Source of the DNA: Planococcus sp. APC 4015
GTDB taxonomy: Bacteria > Actinomycetota > Actinomycetes > Actinomycetales > Microbacteriaceae
Direction: 5' to 3'
Assembly (NCBI GenBank): GCA_030407505.1
Contig: JASDDH010000019.1
Span: forward strand, 1 to 64,000
Length of the DNA: 64,000 nucleotides
The notes under the pieces were generated by a model. That model saw only the letters and a list, made by a program, of their open reading frames with translations, was not told the origin of the DNA and did not search any database. Of the stretch, positions 24,263 to 32,871 are shown in pieces; within the stretch, counting starts at the first letter, position 1; each line of letters starts with the position of its first letter. Made by a program: the position numbers and the translations under genes.

Positions 24263-24787
24263 CTAAAGTCGGTCGTGCGAAACGGCGATCTGATCAGGCT
24301 CCAGCTGAACCGCCCAGCCCTCGATCGTGCCCGAGTTCTCGTACTCCTCGATCTGCAGCACGCGCCTGCCGCGGTCGACCACGTGCGGCATCGACGCCGT
24401 GACGAAGGCGCTGATCGTGAGCCACGCGTTCTCCTCGAAGGCGATGCCCTCGAGGACGAGCACGTTGGCGTCGACGACCTCTCGGGTGTTCGCCGCTGCG
24501 CGCGGTGAGGCGGCGGCCACGGCGCGGGCGCCGTTGACCTTGTTCGCGGCGATCACCCCCGCCGCCCCCTCGTCGAGGACGAGCACACCGAACGCGTCGA
24601 CCCCGGCATCCTGATCGGTCACGACGGCCGTGCTCACGCGGATGGCGAACAGCGGATAGTCGTCACCGGGATCGAGTTCGTCGGCACCGTGCCAGACGAC
24701 GTCGTGCCCTGCAGCCTCGGCGCGCGCCTGCAGAGCTAGGCCGAGTTCGTAGCCGCCGTGATCGGCGGCGAAGTGGATGCGTGTCAT
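24263..24787 (-). CDS. RpiB/LacAB-family sugar-phosphate isomerase homologue lacking the catalytic cysteine
   Basis: The 174-aa protein begins IHFAADHGGYELG, the RpiB phosphate-loop region, and has NKVNGARAV and EENAWLTISAFV typical of the fold. The family's catalytic Cys (in CGTGIG) is absent: the site reads LDEGAAGVI, and the His/Arg phosphate-binding HDPYTAR region reads SPRAAANTR. It may therefore not be a ribose-5-phosphate isomerase. It is the last gene of the aromatic operon, with an AGGAG site at 7 bp, so it likely acts on a pathway intermediate with a keto-enol isomerisation, or has a regulatory role. Function unknown. Confidence 0.8.
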   Translation of the reverse strand: MTRIHFAADHGGYELGLALQARAEAAGHDVVWHGADELDPGDDYPLFAIRVSTAVVTDQDAGVDAFGVLVLDEGAAGVIAANKVNGARAVAAASPRAAANTREVVDANVLVLEGIAFEENAWLTISAFVTASMPHVVDRGRRVLQIEEYENSGTIEGWAVQLEPDQIAVSHDRL

Positions 24788-24812
24788 CTCGTGGATCTCC
24801 TGTGCGGCTCGG

Positions 24813-25748
24813 TCACACCGGCGGTGCGACGAACAGACCTTTGTCGATGTCGTTGAACGACTCCCGGGCGATCAGCTCGCTCATCGACTGCGCGGTGCCC
24901 CACTGATCCTGGTTGGAGACCTCGGCGATGCTGAGCCGATGCGGGCTCCAGGTGTCTTCGTCGAGCACGGCCAGCTCGGTCGTGTACTCGATCGTGTTGC
25001 CCGCCGGCGAGAGGAAGTACGCGAAGGTGTTGTCGCCGGCGTTGTGCCGGCCCGGACCCCAGATCATCCGGGCACCGGAGCGGAGGATCTTGCCCGCGCC
25101 GCGCATCCACTCCTCGATTCCCCGCATCTCGAACGAGAGGTGGTGGAGGGAGTGGTGAGGGCCCTGCGCGATCGCCAGCGAATGATGCGTGGCGTTGCAG
25201 CGCATGAAGTGCATCATGTCGACGCCGTCGGGCCGGATCAGCGAGTCCGAGATCGAGAAGTCGAGGTGGTCGATGTACCACTGCGCCGACCGGTTGAGAT
25301 CGGCGGAGTTGAAGACGACGTGCGAGAGCTTCGCCGGGATCGGCTCTCGCTCGCGGATCTTGCGGGCCTCGCGGGTCTGGAAGCCGGTCGAGAACTCCAG
25401 CACGCGGCCGTCCCCGTCGAAGACCCGGAACCCGTAGCCGCCGCCGAACCCGTCGAGATCCTGCGGGTCGTGGACGAACTGCACGTCCTCGGCGCGCAGC
25501 TTGTCGGCGAGCGCGTGCACACCGGCACGGTCGTCGACGCCGAAGCCGACGAGATCGATGCGCTTCTCGCCGTCGCGGAGGCGCAGGATGAACGGCTCGG
25601 TCGATCCTTCGGCGGCCAGGTAGCTGAGGCCGTCCTCGGCATGGGTCTCGGTGAGGCCCCAGTACTTCTTGAAGAAGTCGCGCTCCTCCTCGAAGTTCGG
25701 CACCGCGAGCGCGGCGTAGCGGAGGTGCGATACGAGTCGCTCAGTCAT
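24813..25748 (-). CDS. Extradiol ring-cleavage dioxygenase (VOC superfamily, type I)
   Basis: The 311-aa protein consists of two tandem VOC modules. The C-terminal module carries the iron ligands His143 (LSHVVF), His203 (LHHLSFEM) and Glu254 (NTIEYTTEL), the two-His-one-carboxylate triad of catechol-2,3-dioxygenase/BphC enzymes. It would cleave a catechol-type ring meta to the hydroxyls with O2. It is the second of two such genes in the operon (the other is at 30979-32022), so two different catechols or two ring-cleavage steps are likely. An FAH-family gene is upstream by 66 bp. Confidence 0.88.
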   Translation of the reverse strand: MTERLVSHLRYAALAVPNFEEERDFFKKYWGLTETHAEDGLSYLAAEGSTEPFILRLRDGEKRIDLVGFGVDDRAGVHALADKLRAEDVQFVHDPQDLDGFGGGYGFRVFDGDGRVLEFSTGFQTREARKIREREPIPAKLSHVVFNSADLNRSAQWYIDHLDFSISDSLIRPDGVDMMHFMRCNATHHSLAIAQGPHHSLHHLSFEMRGIEEWMRGAGKILRSGARMIWGPGRHNAGDNTFAYFLSPAGNTIEYTTELAVLDEDTWSPHRLSIAEVSNQDQWGTAQSMSELIARESFNDIDKGLFVAPPV

Positions 25749-25814
25749 GTGCTGCTTCCGTTCCGTGTCGTTCGTCGCGCGTCTTGCGACCGTCGTGGTC
25801 TGCGCCTGCGACCG

Positions 25815-26792
25815 TCATGCGTCGCGCACCCTGTTGCGCGGGCGCGGACGTGCCGACGGGAGGGCCGGCGCGATGACGGCCGCGCCGACGCCGCCGGTGA
25901 GCTCGCCGATCCCCTCGACGACCATCCGCACCTCGTCGCCCTCCGCGAGCGGCGGGGGCGTGAGTTCGCCCGCGCGACCCCACAGCTCTCCGAGGCATCC
26001 GCCGTTGCCGACCGTGCCGGACCCGAGCACGTCGCCGGGGACGACCCGCGAATTGCGTGAGGCGTAGGCCACGAGCACCGGGAACGGCCAGCCCATGTTC
26101 GACACGAGGTCCTCGCCGATGAGCGCGCCGTTGACGAAGACCTCCGCCCGCACGGCGAGGAAGCCTTCCGCGTCGAGGTGACGATCGAGCTCGTCGGCGG
26201 TCACGATCCAGGGTCCGAGCGCCGTGCCGAAGTCCTTGCCCTTCGCGGGCCCGAGCCGCACCTTCATCTCTCGGGACTGGACGTCCCGAGCCGACCAGTC
26301 GTTCATGATCGTGTAGCCGAAGATGTGGGATGCCGCGGCATCCGCCGACAGGTTCGCACCGTCCGAGCCGTCCACCGCGCCGATGACGGCGGCCAGCTCC
26401 AGCTCGAAGTCGAGTCGCCGGGTGACCGGCGGACTGACGAGATCGCCCGGACCGAGCACCGTGTGCGGGTTGGTGAAATAGAACGTCGGCGCCTCGTACC
26501 ACTCGGGCACGACTTCGCTCCTGCCGTCGACCGACGCGCTCACGCCTTCGACGTGCTCCTCGAAGGCGACGAAATCGCGGATCGCCGCAGGAACGAGCGG
26601 GGCGAGCAGTCGCACGTCGGCCAGCGGGATCCCGCCCGCCGGGTCGATGCGCGCGTAGAGGGCCCGAGCCGGTCCGAGCCCCTGGCTCAGCACCTCGGAC
26701 ACGCGCAGTCCGTCGGGGAACGGCACGACCCGTTCGCCGACGACGAAGCCCTCTCCGGTGTCGGCGCCGTCCCGCCAGCGGGCGATCCTCAT
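25815..26792 (-). CDS. Fumarylacetoacetate hydrolase family protein
   Basis: The 325-aa protein has the FAH C-terminal fold with the metal residues in DFELELAAVIG (Glu, Glu) and NDWSARD (Asp), GPAKGKDF and GSGTVGNGG. FAH-family enzymes hydrolyse C-C bonds of diketo acids or hydrate/decarboxylate ring-cleavage products; next to extradiol dioxygenases it most likely hydrolyses the ring-fission product. The N-terminal domain (about 70 residues) resembles that of true fumarylacetoacetase-like enzymes. The start overlaps the amidohydrolase stop (ATGA). Confidence 0.87.
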   Translation of the reverse strand: MRIARWRDGADTGEGFVVGERVVPFPDGLRVSEVLSQGLGPARALYARIDPAGGIPLADVRLLAPLVPAAIRDFVAFEEHVEGVSASVDGRSEVVPEWYEAPTFYFTNPHTVLGPGDLVSPPVTRRLDFELELAAVIGAVDGSDGANLSADAAASHIFGYTIMNDWSARDVQSREMKVRLGPAKGKDFGTALGPWIVTADELDRHLDAEGFLAVRAEVFVNGALIGEDLVSNMGWPFPVLVAYASRNSRVVPGDVLGSGTVGNGGCLGELWGRAGELTPPPLAEGDEVRMVVEGIGELTGGVGAAVIAPALPSARPRPRNRVRDA

Positions 26793-27799
26793 GTGCGCAC
26801 CCGGGTCTCGAGCAGCGCGTCGGCGTTCCCGCCCAGGATGCGGTCGGTGATGCGGGCCGGAAGGTGGGCGCCGCGCACGAAGCCGGCGGGATCGTCCAGG
26901 CCCATGTCGAAGGGGTAGTCGCTGCCGAGCACGATCTGCGCCCCGCCGGCGACCTCGACCAGCGCGCGCAGGGTGTGCGGATCATGCACGACCGTGTCGA
27001 ACCAGATCTTGCGCAGGTACGTCGACGGCGCGTGCGCGCAGCGCTGCGCCTCGGGGCGCACCTTCCAGGCCCGGTCCGATCGACCGATCGCGGTCGGCAG
27101 GTAGCCGCCGCCGTGAGCCGCGACGATCTTGAGGTCGGGATGCCTGTCGAGCACCCCCGAGAAGATCAGGTGCGACAGCGCGACGGCGTTCTCAGCGGGC
27201 TGACCGACGGTGTTCGAGAGGTAGAAGCGGTCCAGGCGCTCGTCGAGGCTGCACCCGAACGGGTGCAGGAAGATCACGGCGCGAAGCTCCGCTGCCCGCG
27301 CCCAGAAGGGCTCGAGTCGCGGGTCGGACAACTCGACGTCGCCGGCGAACGACGAGATCTCCACTCCCGCGAGACCCCGGCCGAGCACCGCGTCGTCGAG
27401 GCATTCGACGATGCGGTCGGGATGCTGGAGCGGGATCAGACCGAGACCCGTCAGGCGCTCGGGTGCCTGCGCGACGTGCTCCGCGACCAGGCGGTTGGCC
27501 TCGTTCGCGGCCCAGACCGCGAGCCCTTCAGGCGCCCACGGGTAGAAGTGGTTCGGCGAGGCGCTGACCCACTGGCGATCGACGCCCTGCGCGTCCATGT
27601 CGGCGAGCCGCACGGCGACATCGATGAGCTGGGGGATGCGTGCACCCACCATCGGCCCCGACACGGCGAGGCTCTCGGCGCCGTTGCGCGTGAGCTCGAG
27701 GGCCGCGGCGTCGCGAGCACCCTCGGGCGCCCGCCGTTCGACCTCCGCATGGAGGGCCGGAAGCAGGATGTGGGCATGCACATCGGTGACGGTGCTCAC
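26789..27799 (-). CDS. Amidohydrolase-2 family protein (ACMSD / aromatic acid decarboxylase type)
   Basis: The start is GTG 27799, which overlaps the monooxygenase stop (GTGA) and puts TDVHAHI at the N-terminus. The 336-aa TIM barrel keeps the metal ligands His8 and His10 (HAH), the His of FLHPFG, the His of AHGGGY and the Asp of LGSDYPFD. The family includes 2-amino-3-carboxymuconate-6-semialdehyde decarboxylase and gamma-resorcylate decarboxylase. Within a ring-cleavage operon it could decarboxylate a hydroxybenzoate or a ring-fission product. Exact substrate unknown. Confidence 0.86.
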   Translation of the reverse strand: MSTVTDVHAHILLPALHAEVERRAPEGARDAAALELTRNGAESLAVSGPMVGARIPQLIDVAVRLADMDAQGVDRQWVSASPNHFYPWAPEGLAVWAANEANRLVAEHVAQAPERLTGLGLIPLQHPDRIVECLDDAVLGRGLAGVEISSFAGDVELSDPRLEPFWARAAELRAVIFLHPFGCSLDERLDRFYLSNTVGQPAENAVALSHLIFSGVLDRHPDLKIVAAHGGGYLPTAIGRSDRAWKVRPEAQRCAHAPSTYLRKIWFDTVVHDPHTLRALVEVAGGAQIVLGSDYPFDMGLDDPAGFVRGAHLPARITDRILGGNADALLETRVRT

Positions 27800-28929
27800 G
27801 CGGGGGCCGCCATCTTCTGCGCGATGCCGAAGATCAGCCCACCGGCGTCTGCGTCGCGGTCGCCGTCGATCTGCCACTGACCCAGCTGCGTCGAAGCTTC
27901 GACGACCGCCTGGGCCCGGGGCAGTCTGCGCGCGTGGAACTCGTCCCACAGACCCGCGTCGAGCTCGTCGCGGGTGACGAGCAGCTCGGAGAGCACGAAC
28001 GCGTCCTCCAGGGCCTGCGCCGCGCCCTGCGCGATCGTCGGAGGGCAGCTGTGGGCGGCATCGCCGATGATGACGACGCGCCCACGGTTCCACGGCGCAG
28101 GGACGATGTGCTTCGTGAACCAGGTGTAGTTGGCGGGCGCTCCGGCTGCGAGATCGGCACGGATGGAGTTCCACGGACCGTCGTAGGCGCGGGACTCGTC
28201 GAGCATGATCTGCGCCGCCTCCGCATCGCTGATCCCCACGCGGTCCTGGGCCTTCTCGACCAGGAATGCGTACATCGAGTCGTCGCCGGTGGGGGTGTAC
28301 CCCGCGATGTAGACCGGACCGCCGTAGTACAGCTCGCTGCGTTCGACCTCGGCCGGACGCGAGACGAACGAGCGCCAGATGCCCATGCCCGTGGACTCGG
28401 GCTTGGTCTCGATGCCGATCAGATCGCGCACGGTGGAGTTGAGCCCGTCCGCGCCGATGAGCAGGTCGTAGGTGCCTGCCGACTCGTCGTCGACGAACAC
28501 CTCGACACCCGCGTCGGACTGCGCGAGGCCGGTCACCCGGGCGCCGAACCGCACGTTCACGCCGAGGCTCTCGGCGTGAACGAGCAGGATGCGTGCCAGC
28601 TCGGGCCGCGGCATCCCCATGGCCGCCGGGTAGTCCGGACCGCCGGAGTTGACGTCGGGCAGCTGTGCGACGACGGGAGCGCCCGGTCCGGGCGCGCGCA
28701 GGTGGAGTCCGCTGAAGACGTAGCCGGCCTCGCGGATCTCGTCCCAGACGCCGAGCGCATCGAAGATGCGCAGGGCGTTGCCCTGCAGGGTGATGCCCGA
28801 GCCGAGGGCGCTCACCTCGGCCTTCGCCTCGAAGACGTCGACGGCGATGCCGGCCTTCGCGAGCTGGATCGCGGCGGCGAGCGCGGCGGCGCCGCTTCCG
28901 GCGATGGCGACGGTGTGGACTGCGGTCAT
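27796..28929 (-). CDS. FAD-dependent aromatic monooxygenase
   Basis: The 377-aa protein has the class A flavoprotein hydroxylase layout: N-terminal FAD loop AGSGAAALAAA (last Gly of GxGxxG replaced by Ala), the DG motif region GADGLNSTVRD, and the second FAD motif GDAAHSCPPTIAQGA. Such enzymes use NAD(P)H and O2 to hydroxylate phenolic rings. It probably makes the catechol substrate for one of the two dioxygenases encoded in the same operon. Start at 28929 with GGAGG 7 bp upstream; the stop overlaps the amidohydrolase start. Confidence 0.88.
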   Translation of the reverse strand: MTAVHTVAIAGSGAAALAAAIQLAKAGIAVDVFEAKAEVSALGSGITLQGNALRIFDALGVWDEIREAGYVFSGLHLRAPGPGAPVVAQLPDVNSGGPDYPAAMGMPRPELARILLVHAESLGVNVRFGARVTGLAQSDAGVEVFVDDESAGTYDLLIGADGLNSTVRDLIGIETKPESTGMGIWRSFVSRPAEVERSELYYGGPVYIAGYTPTGDDSMYAFLVEKAQDRVGISDAEAAQIMLDESRAYDGPWNSIRADLAAGAPANYTWFTKHIVPAPWNRGRVVIIGDAAHSCPPTIAQGAAQALEDAFVLSELLVTRDELDAGLWDEFHARRLPRAQAVVEASTQLGQWQIDGDRDADAGGLIFGIAQKMAAPA

Positions 28930-28965
28930 GTCAGAACCTCCATGGGTCTGGGACGGATGCGGGAG

Positions 28966-29958
28966 CTAGAGGATCGCGACGGGGTTGATCGGCGAGCCGA
29001 CCGCCCCCGTGATGGGAAGGGGCGCGGCGGAGAGGAGGAAGTCGTAGCGACCGAGATCGGCGCAGACGGAGGCGAGGGCGTCGAGATCCCACATCTCACC
29101 GATCGTGAGACCGATGTTGGGGATCACGACCTGATGCAGCGGCTGGAAGGCGGGGGCGTCGAACTCGTTCGGGCGCACCTCGAACCCCCACGTGTCGGTG
29201 GCGATTGCGGCGATCTCCGAGCGGTGCAGCCATCCGGCGGTGGTCAGCGAGAGCCCGGGCGCGGGTCCTCCGGCGTAGTCGCCCCACCCATCGCGCCGGG
29301 CGCGGGCGAGCTGACCCGTGCGCACGAGCACGATGTCGCCGCGCCCGATTTCCACGCCCTGCGCGTGGGCGCAGGAGTCGAGGTCCGCCGCCGTGATCGC
29401 GTACCCGTCGTCGAGCTCGCCCGTCTCGGGCACCAGGTGCCGGGCGACGTCGAGCAGCACGCCGCGGGACACGATGACGGATGCCGCGTGCTCGATGCCC
29501 GTGACGAGGTCTCCCTCGCTCGTGACGACGTCGCCGGCACGACGGCCGTTCCACGCCATGCCGTGGTCGAAGATGTGGCCGAGGCCGTCCCACTGGGTGG
29601 AGCACTGGAGTGGCATCGAGATGACGTCGTCGGCACCGCCGATCCCGTGCGGGAACCCCTGGTTGCCGCGCTCGGCATCCACGCCGGTGTCGGTCATGGT
29701 GTGCACGGGGTTAGTCCGCCGCCGCCACCCCTTCTGCGGGCCGTTCGTGTCGAACGACTGCGCCAGCGACACCACGACGCCCTCGCGCACGAGCGCGGCG
29801 GCCGAGATGCGCTTCGCCGCGTCGATGAAGTTGAGGGTGCCGATGACGTCGTCCTCGCCCCAGCGACCCCAGTTGCGGTATGCCTCGGCGCGCACAGATA
29901 TCTCGCGCTCGGGGTCGGTGCGGTCGAGGTCCGACGGATCCTCGCTCGGCCTGGTCAT
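28966..29958 (-). CDS. Cyclase family protein (kynurenine formamidase-like)
   Basis: The 330-aa protein resembles the cyclase/KynB-like metal hydrolases: WGEDDVIGTLNFID near the start, STQWDGLGHIFDHG with the Asp and His residues of the metal site (the family has HxGTHxD; here QWDGLGH), and GDIVLVRTG. The longer members of this family occur in aromatic and isoflavonoid catabolic clusters, where they hydrolyse amide, ester or lactone intermediates. The first 25 residues (PSEDPSDLDRTDPEREI) are unstructured. The start overlaps the FAH stop (ATGA). Substrate unknown. Confidence 0.82.
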   Translation of the reverse strand: MTRPSEDPSDLDRTDPEREISVRAEAYRNWGRWGEDDVIGTLNFIDAAKRISAAALVREGVVVSLAQSFDTNGPQKGWRRRTNPVHTMTDTGVDAERGNQGFPHGIGGADDVISMPLQCSTQWDGLGHIFDHGMAWNGRRAGDVVTSEGDLVTGIEHAASVIVSRGVLLDVARHLVPETGELDDGYAITAADLDSCAHAQGVEIGRGDIVLVRTGQLARARRDGWGDYAGGPAPGLSLTTAGWLHRSEIAAIATDTWGFEVRPNEFDAPAFQPLHQVVIPNIGLTIGEMWDLDALASVCADLGRYDFLLSAAPLPITGAVGSPINPVAIL

Positions 29959-30911
29959 GAGCCGGCCACGCAACGCACGACCTGGGTGCCGAGTCCCTGG
30001 ATCGATCCGGTCATGACGTCGCCGTCCTGGAGGAATCGCTTCCAGTGCTGACCGTTGCCCGCAGGGCTTCCCGAGAGGAGCATGTCGCCGGGCAGAAGCG
30101 GCATCGTCTGCGAGGCTCCCGAGATCAGCGCCGCGAGGTCGAAGAGGAGATCGTTCGTCGATGCGTCCTGCATCACCTGACCGTTGAGCTCGAGCCGGAC
30201 GCCGAGGTCGGCGGCGTCGACGAATTCGGCGGGGACGAGGAACGGACCGGTGGGAAGGAATCCCGGAGCGTTCTTGGCGCGGTACCAGTCCGTGCCGATC
30301 TCCTTCATGTCCTTGCGGAAGACCAGGTCGCGTGTGGTGATGTCGTTGACGATCGTGTAGCCGGCGACATGGTCGAGGGCGTCGTCGCGCGAGACGCGGA
30401 ACGCCTCGCGGCCGATCACCACGGCGAGCTCCAGCTCCCAGTCGTGCACGGTGCTGTAGGCGGGCAGCGCGAGCGGCACATCGTCGCCGACGACGCACGC
30501 GGGAAGCCCGATGAAGAAGTAGGGCTCGCCGTTGGCCGCGCGGTCGTCCATCATCTTCGCCGCGAACGCGCGCGCCTCCTCGGGCGTGCGATCCGTGTTG
30601 TTGGTGAGGCCCGCCGCGACCAGCTCGATGACGTGCTGGCGGTAGTTCGCGCCGGCCTGCAGCACCTGTCGGGGCTCGACGGGCGCCGTGAGGGTCACAT
30701 CGGCCAGCGGCATCCACCCGCCGGCGCTCTCGGCCAGCGCGGCGACGGTGTCCCACGATCCCGACGCGAGGAAGTCGTTGAGATCGCGGGCGCCCAGCTC
30801 GGCGCTGCTCACCGGGCGGATCCGGTCGCCGACGACGACGCCGAGGGTGACCGCATCGCCGTCGCGGAAGCGGGCGAGTGCGTAGGGGGCCTGTGGTCCG
30901 GTCGAGGTCAT
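29955..30911 (-). CDS. Fumarylacetoacetate hydrolase family protein (second copy)
   Basis: The 318-aa protein has FAH-fold motifs with the metal residues in HDWELELAVVIG and NDITTRD, GTDWYRAKN and LLSGSPAGNG. It is only distantly similar to the copy at 25815-26792, so the two probably act on different intermediates. It contains an inserted helical stretch (TPEEARAFAAKMMDDRA, near residue 108) between the N-terminal domain and the core. Position directly after the first dioxygenase gene of the operon makes hydrolysis of its ring-fission product likely. Confidence 0.86.
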   Translation of the reverse strand: MTSTGPQAPYALARFRDGDAVTLGVVVGDRIRPVSSAELGARDLNDFLASGSWDTVAALAESAGGWMPLADVTLTAPVEPRQVLQAGANYRQHVIELVAAGLTNNTDRTPEEARAFAAKMMDDRAANGEPYFFIGLPACVVGDDVPLALPAYSTVHDWELELAVVIGREAFRVSRDDALDHVAGYTIVNDITTRDLVFRKDMKEIGTDWYRAKNAPGFLPTGPFLVPAEFVDAADLGVRLELNGQVMQDASTNDLLFDLAALISGASQTMPLLPGDMLLSGSPAGNGQHWKRFLQDGDVMTGSIQGLGTQVVRCVAGS

Positions 30912-30978
30912 CGCGGGGGTTCCGTTCGTCGTCGTTCGTGTGGTGTCGGGGGCGGCCGCCGGCCGCCCCCGAAGATGG

Positions 30979-32022
30979 TCAGCCCTGGCCGTGCTTGGCG
31001 TAGGGGTTGAAGAGCGCGTCCTTGATCTCGTCCGGCACGCCCTCTTCGGTCGCGCTCGGGCCGTCTGCCGGCGGGAAGGACTCCGTCATCGACATCGGCA
31101 TCGCGCTGTTGCGGTAGAAGTTGTTCGATCCCTGCGAGGGGCGCCAGGTGTTGGGCTGCCAGTCGGGGACGTAGTTGCGGTAGCCGCCGGTGTTGAGCTC
31201 GATGCGCAGCGACGAGGGCTCGCGGTAGTAGAGGAAGTTCTGCTCGCCGATGCCGTGGATCGACGGCCCGTACTCGATCGGGTACCCGTTCTCCATCAGC
31301 ACGTCGGCGGCGATGAGCAGCTCTTCGCGGGTGTCGACCCAGAACGCGTAGTGGTTGACGCGCCCGGCTCGGCTGGATCCGTCGAGCACGACCCCGAGGT
31401 CGTGCGACTTCTCGTTGGTCGTCAGCACGGAGAAGACCGAGATGGGGGCCTCGTCCAGCACGGTGCGGGCCATGATGCGGAACCCGAGCACCTCGCTGTG
31501 CCACTTCGCGAATCCGTCGACGTCGCTCGTGGCGATCGTGACGTGGTCGAGCTGGCGCGGCGCGCCCGCGACCTTGCTGCGACGGTTGGGACGGTCGGGG
31601 TAGATCGACGCATTGTCGCCCTCGGTGACGTGCACGCGTTCGACGTCCCAGTGGAGCGTGAGGGTGTGACCCCAGGGGCCGGTGAACCGATACGCCCGCC
31701 CGATGGCGGGGCCGTCGAACCACTCGCCCGTGATGCCGGCGGCTTCGACGCGCGCGGCCGCCTGCTCGAGCGCCTCGGCGCTGGAGGTGCGCCACGCGGC
31801 GGTGACGAGGGTGGGCTCGTCGCCGGGGGCGACGATGACGGAGTACTTGTAGTAGTCGCCCCAGCAGCGCAGGTAGACCTTGCCGTCGATGCGATCGACG
31901 ACCGTGAGTCCGACCTGGTCGACGTAGAAGTCGACGGAGGCCTCGACGTCGGGCGAGGTGATCTCGACATACGAGAGGTGAGCGAGCGGGGTGGTCATCA
32001 TTGAATCCTTCGGAGAGCGCAT
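30979..32022 (-). CDS. Extradiol ring-cleavage dioxygenase (catechol 2,3-dioxygenase type)
   Basis: The ATG at 32022 is chosen because AAGGAGG lies exactly 7 bp upstream; internal ATGs at 32001 and 31998 with AAGGA are alternatives and would begin (M)MTTPLAHLSYVEI. The product is 347 aa with two VOC modules and iron ligands His160 (LDHVTI), His224 (VNHYAFWV) and Glu275 (LRIELN). It is the first gene of the ring-cleavage operon. The charged 65-residue C-terminal tail (PNTWRPSQGSNNFYR onward) is longer than in BphC-type enzymes and resembles catechol/protocatechuate-type meta-cleavage enzymes with C-terminal extensions. Confidence 0.88.
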   Translation of the reverse strand: MRSPKDSMMTTPLAHLSYVEITSPDVEASVDFYVDQVGLTVVDRIDGKVYLRCWGDYYKYSVIVAPGDEPTLVTAAWRTSSAEALEQAAARVEAAGITGEWFDGPAIGRAYRFTGPWGHTLTLHWDVERVHVTEGDNASIYPDRPNRRSKVAGAPRQLDHVTIATSDVDGFAKWHSEVLGFRIMARTVLDEAPISVFSVLTTNEKSHDLGVVLDGSSRAGRVNHYAFWVDTREELLIAADVLMENGYPIEYGPSIHGIGEQNFLYYREPSSLRIELNTGGYRNYVPDWQPNTWRPSQGSNNFYRNSAMPMSMTESFPPADGPSATEEGVPDEIKDALFNPYAKHGQG

Positions 32023-32091
32023 CGGTGGGCCTCCTTCCACTTTCGTCTCAGACCTGCATATCCGGGAATGTCAGATCGCCTATGCGGCTGA

Positions 32092-32871
32092 TCAACGCCA
32101 TCTATGACCGCCGGTCGACAGTCGCTCGACGAGCTCGGTGTCGGCCGACAGCTCGTCGAGATCCCTCGGCCACGTGCCCTGCAGGGCCTCGACGGCACGG
32201 CGCAGGGCCAGTCGCTCGGAGGACTCGTAACGCCGCGGGCTGACCAGGCATCCGTCGCTCGTCGATGTCGACACGCGTGCGTCGTCGCCCTCGACGTCCA
32301 TGTCGGTGACGACCTCGCCGAGCGCCTGGACGCGGATCCAGCCCCGGCCGGGGCGGGTGGTCTCGGCGACCGACAGGGTCACCGGCACGTCTGAGGGCCC
32401 TTCCAGCAGGGCCAAGCCCCCGCTCTCCCGGACCACGGCGAGATCGTCGCCGCACAGCACGCGCAGCCAGCCGACCGCGTCGCGCGCGACGTGCCGGGCA
32501 CGCCCGCGGGGGGCGGCCGCGTCGGCGACGACCACGCGGGCCGGAGCATCGGCCCGCGTCCCGATGACGATGCGGACGAGGTCGGCGCGGAGCAGTGGAC
32601 GTTCCACGATCAGGGGGATGCCTGGAGCATCCGCGAGTCGGTACAGCTCGGCGGACGCGGTGAAGACCGGGTCGGCGACGACCACGGCCGCGGCGCCCGT
32701 GCGGGCTGCGACGAGCGCGGCATCCACCCAGCCCTCGGCGCCGGGGATCACGGCGATCGCGCCGGCGGCCCGGCCTGTGGCACGCGTGCGGAGCGGCAGT
32801 TCGGCGACCGCCGCACGGTACGGGCCCGGAGCCGAGAAGACGCCCACGACGGGCTGGGGCGAGCCGGTCAT
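32092..32871 (-). CDS. Conserved protein of unknown function paired with a Gfo/Idh oxidoreductase
   Basis: I do not recognise this 259-aa protein. It begins SPQPVVGVFSAPGPYRAAV and has alternating beta-alpha stretches with a helix-strand repeat (AAVVVADPVFTASAELYRLADAPGIPLIVERP split near residues 60-90) that resembles the N-terminal half of a Rossmann-like or glutamine-amidotransferase-like fold. The second half is rich in beta strands (VPVTLSVAETTRPGRGW). No catalytic motif stands out. The start overlaps the oxidoreductase stop (ATGA), so the two are co-translated and probably act together, for example as a companion subunit or substrate-binding partner. Confidence 0.7.
   Translation of the reverse strand: MTGSPQPVVGVFSAPGPYRAAVAELPLRTRATGRAAGAIAVIPGAEGWVDAALVAARTGAAAVVVADPVFTASAELYRLADAPGIPLIVERPLLRADLVRIVIGTRADAPARVVVADAAAPRGRARHVARDAVGWLRVLCGDDLAVVRESGGLALLEGPSDVPVTLSVAETTRPGRGWIRVQALGEVVTDMDVEGDDARVSTSTSDGCLVSPRRYESSERLALRRAVEALQGTWPRDLDELSADTELVERLSTGGHRWR

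Noticed and set aside
24813-32022. Homogentisate/tyrosine catabolic operon
   Set aside because: FAH-family genes suggest it, but there is no homogentisate dioxygenase, and the dioxygenases are extradiol VOC types with a flavin hydroxylase and amidohydrolase.
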